Shown here one piece after another: positions 1-5,284 of a DNA stretch of 5,284 nucleotides; within the stretch, counting starts at the first letter, position 1, and every line of letters begins with the position of its first letter. Source of the DNA: JBKJML01 sp046596415 (GTDB lineage: Bacteria > Actinomycetota > Thermoleophilia > Gaiellales > Gaiellaceae); NCBI GenBank assembly GCA_046596415.1, contig JBKJML010000219.1, positions 1 through 5,284 on the forward strand, read 5' to 3'. Below the pieces are notes generated by a model, which made no database searches, was not told the DNA's origin, and saw only the letters and a program-made list of their open reading frames with translations. Both the position numbers and the translations under genes were made by a program.

Positions 1-245
1 GCGACGTCGGTGAGGGCGGAGCCCGAGTACGCGACCGTGACGTTGTCGCCGTTCAGGACGGCGGAGGCGAGGGTCAGCGTGACGTTCGAGCCGGCGACCG
101 AGGTGTTCGTCACCGAGCGGCCGGAGCCGTTGACGCTCACCGTGTAGTTCGCGTTCGTCGGCGCGCCCGCGAGCGTCTCGCCGTAGGCGATCGTCAGCGT
201 GGCGCCGTTGACGCCGCGTGAGGAGACGGACGGCGCGACCGTGTC
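1..245 (-). repeat. Third SwmB-type repeat, cut by the window edge
   Basis: Residues 996-1076 read DTVAPSVSSRGVNGATLTIA, then NYTVSVNGSGRSVTN, NVTLTLASAVLNGDNVTVAY and SGSALTDVA. This matches the SwmB halves of the two upstream units. It is preceded by a different Ig-like domain (876-995), so the strict SwmB-Fn3 alternation is broken here. An Fn3-like partner may follow beyond the window. Confidence 0.8.
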
Positions 246-3230
246 ATAGGTGAAGCCGGAGCTCGTGACGGGGCTCTGGACGTTTGTCGCGGCGTCGGTC
301 GAGCGGGAGAAGACGGTATAGCCGCCGTCGGCAGGCAGCTTCGCGGCCGGGAAGGTGTAGCTCCACGAGGCGGTGCCCGTCGCGGCGAACCAGAGCTGGA
401 CGGCGCTCGAGAAGGAGCCGGCCCCGGCCGCTGCGGCCGGATCCCAGTAGAGGCCGCCGACGGTGCGCTGGATCGAGAGGTCGACCGAGGAGAGGCCGGC
501 GCCGCCCGTGTCGGCGGCAGTACCCGAGAGGGTGCCGCTCCACGTGGCGGTGCGATACGTCGAGCCGTTGGCCGGGAAGGTGACGGCGGAGGTGGGCGTG
601 GCGGTGTCGACGAGGAAGCTGCGCGGGCTGCCGGGCGTCCAGGCGGAGGTGCCCGCGTTCGAGTCCTCGTTCTGAGCCTGCCAGTAATAGGTCGTGCCGC
701 TGACAAGTGCGAGGCCGCTGTAGGTGGCGTTGCCGGTCGCGCCGACGGCGAGGCCGGCGGCGGAGCTGAAGCTGGAGCGGACGCTCGAGCAGGCGGAGTC
801 GTTGCAGACGCGGAAGTCGACCTGGCCGGTGGTCTGGGTGTCGGGGTCGGAGAAGACACCCGAGAAGGCGGGGGTGAGCGTGCTGGAGCGGATCGCGTCG
901 GCGGGTGAGAGCGAGCTCGGTTCGTTCGGGGTGGCGTTCGCGGTCGAGTTCGTGACCGCGGCTGCGCCGAAGGTGGCGGCCTGGTTGCCGGTCGGGACGG
1001 CGACGTCGGTGAGCGCCGTGCCCGAGTAGGCGACCGTGACGACGTCGCGGTTCTGGACGGCCGAGGCGAGGGTGAGGGTGGAGTTCGTGGTGGCGACGGC
1101 GACGTTCGTGACGGAGCGGCCGGAGCCGTTGACGGTGACGGTGTAGTTCCCCGTCGTGGGCGCCCCGGCGAGGGTCTCGTTGTAGGCGAGCACGAGCGAG
1201 GCGCCGTTGACGGTCCGCGTGCTGACGGTCGGGGCGCTCGTGTCGGCGACGAACGAGCGGGGGCTGGCGGGCGTCCAGCCGCTGACGCCGGCGTCCTGGT
1301 CGGTCGACTGCGACTGCCAGTAATAGGTGGTGCCGTCGACGAGTGCGAGGCCGCTGTAGGTGGCGTTGCCGGTTGCGTTGTTGGCGAGCCCGGCGGCGGA
1401 GTTGAAGCTGGAGCGGACGCTCGAGCAGGTCGAGTCGTTGCAGACGCGGAAGTTGACCGTGCCGGTGCTCTGGGTGTCGGGGTCGGAGAAGACACCGGAG
1501 AAGGCGGGGGTGAGCGTGCTGGAGCGGATCGCGTCGGCGGGCGAGAGCGAGCTCGGTACGTTCGGCGTCGCGTTCGCGGTCGAGTTCGTGACCGCGGCGG
1601 CGGCGAAGTTGGCCGCGAGGTTGAGCCCGTCGTCCTCCACCTTGTTCGTGCCGCCCGTGTAGGCGACGGTGACGACGTCGCGGTTCTGGACGGCGGAGGC
1701 GAGGGTGAGAGTGACGTTCGATCCGGAGATGCCGACGGTGGAGACGCCTCGGGAGACGCCGTTGACGAGAACCGCGTAGTCGCCGGCGGCAGGCACCGAC
1801 GAGGTGTCCGTGTCAAGCGTGTCGTCGTAGCCGATCGTCAGTGTCGAGCCGTTGACCGCCCGTGACGTGGCGGCCGGGACGACGTCGTCGGCGACGGGAT
1901 GCCCGATCAGCGAGATGCCGTCGTTGACCGAGAGCGCGACGGTGCGGCCCGCGTTGTTGCCGGCCGTGTAGCCCGTGGTCATGTGGTTCCAGACCTGCAC
2001 CCAGATCGTCTGGTTCGCGGCGAGCGAGAACGCCGGGACGGAGACCGTGACCGTGTCGGTCGTCGGCGTCGCGGTGAGGATGTTCGTGGCACCGTCGGTG
2101 GGCGCGACGAGCAGATCGCCGGTCGGGGCGGCGCGCGTGTACTGCGTGGTGCAGTTCGTGCAGCCGAAGGTCTGGCTCGGCGCGGTACCGCTCAGGGTGC
2201 CGCGCCACATGGCGACGGTGTACTTGGCCACGCCGCCGTTCGTGCCGCCGTTCGTCGACTTGAGTGTGAACGTCCAGTTGCCGGCGACGAAGCCGGTTGA
2301 GCCTGGGGTGACGTCGACGATCCAGCCGGTGGTCGTCGGGGTCGTGGAGGCCGAGGCGGCGACGGTGGCGTTGGCGGCGACGCCAGGAAGAAACGCCGCG
2401 TAGCCTGTGGTAGCGAGCGCGATCCTCGTCGAGGTGATCACGTTTGCGGCGGCGGGCGCGGTGGTGAGGAGGCGCCAGTCACCTGCGGCCGTCGTGTTGC
2501 CGCCGGTGGTGCTCGAGAAGTAGAGCGGCGTCGGATAGTTGGCGGCCGGGTCGATCACGTACGGCAGCGGCAGCTTGGCGTCGTCGAGGCGCAGTTCGAG
2601 CCACGTGCCGGCGGCGGCTGGGCGCAGCGACCAGGTCGCGTGGGCGGGGGTGACGACCTTGCCGGCGGGGGTCAGGATCTCGACCGGAGAAATGCGAAGG
2701 CCGACGTCTCCTGCGCCGGCCGCGAGCGACACCGATCCGTCCGAGTCAAGTCGAGGCTTCAGTCGCTGCGTCTCGAGCAGCCAACGCCAGGTCTTCTCCC
2801 CCTGCCGCTTCGTGACGGTGGCGTAGAGCTCGGTCTTGTCGGGGCCGACCACGATCGACTCGGAGCCGAACGAGGTGGCGCGGACGGCGCCGCCGTCGTA
2901 GCGCTTCCAGGTGCCGGTCTCGTCGCCGGCGAGATCGAGGGCGACGCGGCCTCGCTCGACGCGGTAGCCGCCCTGGTCGATCTGGACGTTGACGCCGCGC
3001 TTCGGGGTTCGCGTCAGCGGTGCGTTCGGTGCGGCCTTGCCGAGCTCGCCGGCCAGGAACGACGGGACGGGCGCTCGCAGAGGCGCGTGGCCGCCGCGCT
3101 GGGTGGTGACCACGAGCGCGGCTGAGACGGAGGCGAGGAGGGCAAGCGGCAGGAGCACCCGGAGAACGGGTCGGGACACCCGGCCCGTGGGCCGAACAGG
3201 ATGGTGCCGCAGGTGCGTTTCGCTTGACAC
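1..3230 (-). CDS. Secreted multidomain surface protein with SwmB and Fn3-like repeats (C-terminus outside window)
   Basis: The frame is open from an in-frame stop at 3240-3242 to the window edge (1076 residues). The first possible start is GTG at 3230; GTG at 3179 would give a more usual signal peptide (MSRPVLR, then the hydrophobic core). Neither has a clear Shine-Dalgarno. Order seen, by residue: hydrophobic segment 25-41 (signal peptide or anchor); N-terminal domain about 78-228 closing with LPLPYVIDP, like leader domains of actinobacterial wall proteins; beta-rich domain about 229-443 with a CTNC pair (357/360); SwmB-type repeat about 451-551; Fn3-like 552-662 (TTYYWQ motif); SwmB 663-762; Fn3-like 763-874; Ig-like 876-995; third SwmB from 996. 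SwmB signatures include VTVNGSGRSVTN and VTLTLASAV. No catalytic site was recognised. Adhesion or a cell-surface structural role is inferred from the domains. Codons overwhelmingly end in C or G, which supports this frame over the others. Confidence 0.9.
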   Translation of the reverse strand, partial: MSSETHLRHHPVRPTGRVSRPVLRVLLPLALLASVSAALVVTTQRGGHAPLRAPVPSFLAGELGKAAPNAPLTRTPKRGVNVQIDQGGYRVERGRVALDLAGDETGTWKRYDGGAVRATSFGSESIVVGPDKTELYATVTKRQGEKTWRWLLETQRLKPRLDSDGSVSLAAGAGDVGLRISPVEILTPAGKVVTPAHATWSLRPAAAGTWLELRLDDAKLPLPYVIDPAANYPTPLYFSSTTGGNTTAAGDWRLLTTAPAAANVITSTRIALATTGYAAFLPGVAANATVAASASTTPTTTGWIVDVTPGSTGFVAGNWTFTLKSTNGGTNGGVAKYTVAMWRGTLSGTAPSQTFGCTNCTTQYTRAAPTGDLLVAPTDGATNILTATPTTDTVTVSVPAFSLAANQTIWVQVWNHMTTGYTAGNNAGRTVALSVNDGISLIGHPVADDVVPAATSRAVNGSTLTIGYDDTLDTDTSSVPAAGDYAVLVNGVSRGVSTVGISGSNVTLTLASAVQNRDVVTVAYTGGTNKVEDDGLNLAANFAAAAVTNSTANATPNVPSSLSPADAIRSSTLTPAFSGVFSDPDTQSTGTVNFRVCNDSTCSSVRSSFNSAAGLANNATGNATYSGLALVDGTTYYWQSQSTDQDAGVSGWTPASPRSFVADTSAPTVSTRTVNGASLVLAYNETLAGAPTTGNYTVTVNGSGRSVTNVAVATTNSTLTLASAVQNRDVVTVAYSGTALTDVAVPTGNQAATFGAAAVTNSTANATPNEPSSLSPADAIRSSTLTPAFSGVFSDPDTQTTGQVDFRVCNDSACSSVRSSFSSAAGLAVGATGNATYSGLALVSGTTYYWQAQNEDSNAGTSAWTPGSPRSFLVDTATPTSAVTFPANGSTYRTATWSGTLSGTAADTGGAGLSSVDLSIQRTVGGLYWDPAAAAGAGSFSSAVQLWFAATGTASWSYTFPAAKLPADGGYTVFSRSTDAATNVQSPVTSSGFTYDTVAPSVSSRGVNGATLTIAYGETLAGAPTNANYTVSVNGSGRSVTNTSVAGSNVTLTLASAVLNGDNVTVAYSGSALTDV
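609..1244 (-). repeat. 212-residue SwmB + Fn3-like repeat unit, second copy
   Basis: Encodes residues 663-874 of the downstream protein: a SwmB-type repeat followed by an Fn3-like domain with a CNDSAC motif (C809, C814) and TTYYWQ. It aligns to the unit at 1245-1880 with a constant 636-bp offset through most of its length, then 633 bp in the SwmB half (one codon of indel). Bases 840-920 and 1476-1556 differ at only two of 81 positions, which points to recent duplication or ongoing conversion. Confidence 0.85.
1245..1880 (-). repeat. 212-residue SwmB + Fn3-like repeat unit, first copy
   Basis: Encodes residues 451-662: a SwmB-type repeat (SSVPAAGDYAVLVNG, then NVTLTLASAVQNRDVVTVAY), then an Fn3-like domain (SSLSPADAIRSSTLTPAFSG, CNDSTC at C597/C602, TTYYWQ). 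It is the closest relative of the unit at 609-1244. Divergence is concentrated in the SwmB half, while the Fn3-like half is nearly identical. Confidence 0.85.
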
Positions 3231-3314
3231 TGTGTTCGCTCAGCCGTTCACTCACGCGCGCGGAAATGCGTGCGCACCCAAGATGTCGGCTTCCAGACCC
3301 CTCGAACTTGAGTG

Positions 3315-3323
3315 ATTTTAGCA
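3315..3323 (-). promoter_or_regulatory. Extended -10 promoter candidate for the downstream surface-protein gene
   Basis: On the minus strand this reads TGC TAAAAT, which is the extended -10 form TGn followed by a TAnnnT hexamer, inside the most AT-rich stretch of the window. Transcription would start near 3308, giving an untranslated leader of about 75-80 bases before GTG 3230. No consensus -35 is visible, which is tolerated by extended -10 promoters. The 18-bp box at 3323-3340 abuts it immediately upstream, where an activator or repressor could act. Confidence 0.4.
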
Positions 3324-3340
3324 GTTGAAAGTGAGAATCG
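3323..3340 (-). repeat. 18-bp repeated box, promoter-proximal copy
   Basis: Minus strand CGATTCTCACTTTCAACT, ending against the TGCTAAAAT promoter element. The first ten bases are identical to a second copy at 3572-3589, and 15 of 18 match overall, in the same orientation and 249 bp away. Its position suggests a protein-binding site or a shared promoter element; which one cannot be told from sequence. Confidence 0.45.
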
Positions 3341-3343
3341 GCC

Positions 3344-3424
3344 CCGAAGTTCACCCTTTTGAGGGCGAGGTTTCGCCACCTTCGGACCGTCTGTAGAGCT
3401 AACGGCGTTACCCCGCTCGAAGGT
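3344..3424 (-). promoter_or_regulatory. Candidate two-state RNA element with mutually exclusive stems
   Basis: Read on the minus strand, segment A ACCTTCG (3424-3418) is complementary to segment B CGAAGGT (3384-3378). Segment B, extended to CCGAAG (3385-3380), is also complementary to segment C CTTCGG (3349-3344). A-B and B-C cannot form together. Inside A-B are GAGC/GCTC arms; inside B-C is a 5-bp hairpin GGCGA/TCGCC with loop AACC (3377-3364). This is the layout of a switch or attenuator, but it matches no riboswitch class known to me. It is transcribed only if a promoter lies upstream of about 3424. Confidence 0.3.
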
Positions 3425-3448
3425 ACGGCGAGTGGGGTGATCAGCTGC

Positions 3449-3477
3449 CCGGGAAGAGCCGAGGGCTCGCGGCCCGG
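3449..3477 (-). promoter_or_regulatory. Two-tier GC-rich hairpin in the intergenic region
   Basis: Outer arms CCGGG (3449-3453) and CCCGG (3473-3477) enclose inner arms GAGCC (3456-3460) and GGCTC (3464-3468) with a three-base loop. The two 5-bp stems are separated by a small internal loop (two bases against four). It would be a stable RNA fold if the region is transcribed. Confidence 0.3.
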
Positions 3478-3564
3478 AAACCGGTGTCAGAAACGACGGG
3501 CGTGAGCGCCGTTCGCGAGCCGTCGAGATCGACGACGCCCGCTCCGCTGGAAGCATCTACCATA

Positions 3565-3581
3565 ACCCTCAAGTAGAGGGT
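3565..3581 (-). promoter_or_regulatory. Perfect 6-bp inverted repeat, operator or hairpin
   Basis: ACCCTC and GAGGGT flank a five-base spacer. The element overlaps the distal 18-bp box and lies just upstream of TATGGT (3559-3564) on the minus strand. It could be an operator over a weak distal promoter, or a hairpin in read-through RNA from the upstream gene. No U-run follows it. Confidence 0.3.
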
Positions 3582-3589
3582 GAGAATCG
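3572..3589 (-). repeat. 18-bp repeated box, distal copy
   Basis: Minus strand CGATTCTCACCCTCTACT, matching the promoter-proximal copy at 15 of 18 positions. It lies eight bases upstream of a weak -10-like TATGGT (3559-3564, minus) and overlaps the inverted repeat at 3565-3581. It may mark a second, upstream start for the downstream gene, or a second operator for the same regulator. Confidence 0.4.
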
Positions 3590-3609
3590 ACGTGTGTCAG
3601 CCTCAGGAG

Positions 3610-3624
3610 GACGGCCCGGCCGTC
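3610..3624 (-). terminator. GC-rich hairpin after the upstream gene, possible terminator
   Basis: GACGGC and GCCGTC form a perfect 6-bp stem around a three-base loop, starting 18 bases after the TAG of the upstream gene. A second short inverted repeat (GCCGC/GCGGC, 3628-3639) sits between it and the stop. No U-run follows, so this is at best a U-less terminator of the kind proposed for high-GC actinobacteria. Confidence 0.35.
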
Positions 3625-3641
3625 GCTGCCGCGGGCGGCGG

Positions 3642-5284
3642 CTAACGCGGAACGAGCGTCTGGAGCAGCGCCGAGACGACAGCCCCGGACGCGGGCTTCA
3701 GGACGACGAGCGTCGCGCCTGCACGGCGGGCCTCGGCGGCCTTCGTCTTGCTCTTCGTGACGACGAGGATGCGGAGCTCCGGGAAGACCTGGCGCAGGCC
3801 CGCGACGAGCGAGACGTGCTGCTGGTCGAGGTCGACGACGACGGCCTCGACGAACCACGCCTTGATACCGGTCGCCCAGAGGGCGTCGGAGGCGGCGAAC
3901 GCGTTGACCTTGTACTTGGCCGGGAGCTTGAGGGTCTCGAGCTCGTCGCCCTTCAGGACGACGACGCCGGCCGCCTTGGAACGTGGGGTGAACGGGCTGG
4001 TCGGCTTGGTCGCGAGGAGGCGGATCTTCGCTGTCCGGCCGATTGTCGTCCCGCGTGCGGTCGCGCGGAGCTGGAGCCTGTACTCGCCGGCCACGAGCTC
4101 CAGTGCCCGCGGGATCGGGAGACGCAGGATCGTGCTGCCGGCACGCACCCGCTTGATCGTCCACTTGACGTCGGTCGGCTGCCCCTGCGGATCGACCAGG
4201 ACGCCCGTGAGCGAGGACTGCACGGCGAGCTGCACCTGCACCGCGACGTAGTGGCGCGTGTCGAGCCAGATGCGTTTCGCGCTCGCGATGCGCATGACCT
4301 GCGTCGCCTGGCTGCCCTGGCCGAGGAGGCCGAAGAAGGTCAGGTGGCGCGTCACGATGTGCACGGTGCCGGCGCCGTCGCGGAAGTAGCCGTCCTGCTG
4401 GGTGGCCGGAAGGTCGTGCGAGGTCAGCAGCGGGAGCGGCCGCCAGACGATGCCGTCGGGCGAAACGGCCGGGGTGAGCGTTGCGCTGGCGTTCGGGAAC
4501 TCGACGTCGAGCGGCGTGTTGAACTGCGTGAGCCGCGCGTTGTCGCTGATCCGGGTGACCGTCACCTCGAGCACGCGGCTTCCGTCCGTGAAGATCTGCG
4601 GGTTCGGGGTGCTGCCGGTCGGGATCGGGTCGCTGCGCAGGACGACCGCGTCGCTGAACGTGGTGCCGCTCCAGGAGACGGACGAGAGGCCGTCGGAGGA
4701 GCGCAGCGTCTCGGCCTCGCCGGGGCCGGTGTGGATCTCGGCCGGCGGCGGGTCGTTGGCGGGCGTCTGCGGCGCGCCCGCGGCGGCCGGCGTGAAGATG
4801 GTGAAGAAGCTGCGGGTCGTGACGGGGCTCGAGCCGCCGTCGCTGATCCGCGAGCGGATCGTGTAGAGGCCGGGGGTGGTGGTCTGGAAGCTGCGCGCGA
4901 CGTTCGTCCCGAAGGCCGGGTCGAGCGTGACGATCGCGCCGCTCGGCAGCTCGACGGTGATCGACTGCCACTCGACCGACTTGTTCGCGGTGAGCGTGAT
5001 CAGGTTGACCGAGGTGATCGTCGAGCCGTCGGCGGGGGAGACGTTCGTGATCGCCGGCGGGGCGCTGCCGCCACCGCCGCCGCCGCTGGAGGGCGGAGGA
5101 GCGGGAGTGTTGTTCGTGACGGCCTGGCCGGAGAACGGCGCGGCGTTGTTGCCGACGCCGTCCTTGACCGGGCTCGAGCCGACGGTGTAGCTCGCGGTGA
5201 CCGTGGTGCCGTTCGCCGCGGCGCTCGCGAGCGTCAGCGTGACGACGGCGCCGGAGACGCCGATCGCGGGCGGGGCGGCCTGGG
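3642..5284 (-). CDS. C-terminal part of a SwmB/Ig-like surface protein with a receiver-like C-terminal domain
   Basis: Continuous frame from codon 5282-5280 to TAG at 3642-3644 (546 residues); the start lies outside the window. A GTG at 4572-4574 is internal, because the upstream sequence continues as coherent protein. Fragment residues 1-58 are the end of a SwmB-type repeat (VTLTLASAA, then TASYTVGSSPVKD, then GQAVTNN). A Pro and six-Gly linker follows (59-73), then an Ig-like domain 74-163 (ITNVSPADGS to TTRSFFTIF) and an Ala/Pro linker. A domain of about 175-320 ends VTRHLTFFGLL, a closing motif seen in bacterial surface proteins. A beta-rich domain about 332-425 has the GEYRLQLRATA style of wall-associated Ig-like modules. 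Residues about 438-545 look like an alpha/beta receiver-type fold. No LPXTG or C-terminal membrane anchor is visible; the protein ends LVPR. A surface-protein role is inferred. It lies upstream of, and parallel to, the SwmB protein gene starting at 3230. Confidence 0.9.
   Translation of the reverse strand, partial: QAAPPAIGVSGAVVTLTLASAAANGTTVTASYTVGSSPVKDGVGNNAAPFSGQAVTNNTPAPPPSSGGGGGGSAPPAITNVSPADGSTITSVNLITLTANKSVEWQSITVELPSGAIVTLDPAFGTNVARSFQTTTPGLYTIRSRISDGGSSPVTTRSFFTIFTPAAAGAPQTPANDPPPAEIHTGPGEAETLRSSDGLSSVSWSGTTFSDAVVLRSDPIPTGSTPNPQIFTDGSRVLEVTVTRISDNARLTQFNTPLDVEFPNASATLTPAVSPDGIVWRPLPLLTSHDLPATQQDGYFRDGAGTVHIVTRHLTFFGLLGQGSQATQVMRIASAKRIWLDTRHYVAVQVQLAVQSSLTGVLVDPQGQPTDVKWTIKRVRAGSTILRLPIPRALELVAGEYRLQLRATARGTTIGRTAKIRLLATKPTSPFTPRSKAAGVVVLKGDELETLKLPAKYKVNAFAASDALWATGIKAWFVEAVVVDLDQQHVSLVAGLRQVFPELRILVVTKSKTKAAEARRAGATLVVLKPASGAVVSALLQTLVPR
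3645..3971 (-). other. Receiver-like (CheY-fold) domain at the C-terminus of the upstream surface protein
   Basis: Fragment residues 438-546. Hydrophobic strands and helices alternate as in response-regulator receivers. Strand 1 is AGVVVLKGDE with acidic D446/E447. Strand 3 is EAVVVDLD with D484 in the phospho-acceptor position (codon 3831-3833). Strand 4 is ILVVT with T509 (3756-3758). Strand 5 is TLVVLKPAS with K529 (3696-3698), followed by a closing helix. D/E, D, T and K are therefore all in the expected order. Spacings (38, 25 and 20 residues) are shorter than in CheY (about 44, 30 and 22), and helix 1 and the loop after strand 3 are reduced. It may be a degenerate or pseudo-receiver, or another Rossmann-like domain. 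Confidence 0.5.

Larger units (their letters stand above)
3231..3641. other. 411-bp intergenic region with regulatory-looking structure
   Basis: Lies between the stop of the upstream gene and the GTG of the downstream gene, both on the minus strand. Base composition is less GC-rich than in the genes, especially at 3301-3345. It contains a GC-rich hairpin after the upstream stop, two copies of an 18-bp box, several inverted repeats and a promoter-like extended -10, described separately. No convincing gene was found. An open frame of 102 codons (3248-3556, minus) has only about 55% G/C in third positions, against over 90% in the flanking genes. Confidence 0.75.

Noticed and set aside
194..1816. 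Long open frame (540 codons) on the minus strand overlapping the repeat region
   Set aside because: It is an alternate frame of the SwmB/Fn3 gene. Its product is a monotonous Pro/Arg/Ser/Thr-rich string with no domain, whereas the chosen frame gives clear domains and C/G-ending codons.
1899..2403. Overlapping plus-strand open frames (1899-2300 and 1975-2403)
   Set aside because: Both are antisense to the well-supported beta-rich domain of the surface protein and have no domain or promoter support.
3344..3424. c-di-GMP-I or c-di-AMP (ydaO) riboswitch
   Set aside because: Fragments such as GGGTGAA and a GCGGGGTAAC string recall these classes, but the conserved cores (for example ACGCAAAGCC, or GACAGCTAAC in the right order) are missing, so no class was assigned.
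3248..3556. 102-codon open frame filling the intergenic region, with GAGGG nine bases before its ATG
   Set aside because: The ribosome-site spacing is acceptable, but third-position G/C is only about 55% against over 90% in the neighbours. The product is basic and featureless, and the frame runs across the inverted repeats and the promoter-like element. A ribosome-profiling signal would reopen it.
3441..3563. 40-codon open frame beginning ATG GTA GAT on the minus strand (possible leader peptide)
   Set aside because: GAGGG lies only two bases before the ATG, too close to serve it. The peptide has no recognisable pattern and codon use is mixed.
4572..4574. GTG as the start of a separate 310-residue gene
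   Set aside because: The same frame is open and encodes coherent Ig-like and SwmB sequence upstream to the window edge, and the GTG is inside a beta-rich domain.
3487..4971. 494-codon open frame on the minus strand
   Set aside because: It overlaps the upstream gene in another frame, gives an Arg/Ala/Pro-rich product without recognisable domains, and runs past that gene's stop into the intergenic region. Long chance frames are expected at this GC content.
5067..5084. GCC-type triplet tract as a possible unstable microsatellite
   Set aside because: It is a six-glycine linker within a Pro/Gly/Ser-rich interdomain segment, ordinary for modular surface proteins. Length changes in multiples of three would be in-frame.

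Overview
This GC-rich window (roughly two-thirds G+C) carries two large protein genes, both on the minus strand and both running off an edge. Almost all their codons end in C or G. The domain vocabulary is SwmB-type repeats, fibronectin-III/Ig-like sandwiches, and an N-terminal wall-protein domain ending LPLPYVIDP. With the GTG start, this suggests a high-GC actinobacterium, perhaps of the Thermoleophilia/Solirubrobacterales kind. That placement is inferred from protein style; no marker gene is present.

Layout in the direction of transcription (right to left): (1) 5284-3642, the C-terminal 546 residues of a multidomain surface protein. It has the end of a SwmB repeat, a Pro/poly-Gly linker, Ig-like domains, a domain ending HLTFF, another beta-rich domain, and an unexpected C-terminal alpha/beta domain that resembles a response-regulator receiver. 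(2) 3641-3231, a 411-bp intergenic region with lower GC content. It holds several inverted repeats, two copies of an 18-bp box, a good extended -10 promoter, and a set of complementary segments that could pair in two mutually exclusive ways. (3) 3230-1, the first 1076 residues of a second secreted multidomain protein. It has a signal peptide or anchor, a conserved N-terminal domain, a beta-sandwich region, then alternating SwmB and Fn3-like modules. Two consecutive 212-residue units are close copies at the DNA level.

Both proteins look extracytoplasmic and adhesin-like, and they share the SwmB module, so the locus is probably a pair of paralogous cell-surface proteins. The gap and promoter signals suggest that the downstream gene is transcribed separately. 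No tRNA, rRNA, CRISPR array, insertion sequence or phage gene was seen. The points most worth a second look are the receiver-like C-terminus on a surface protein and the organised 411-bp leader with its repeated box.
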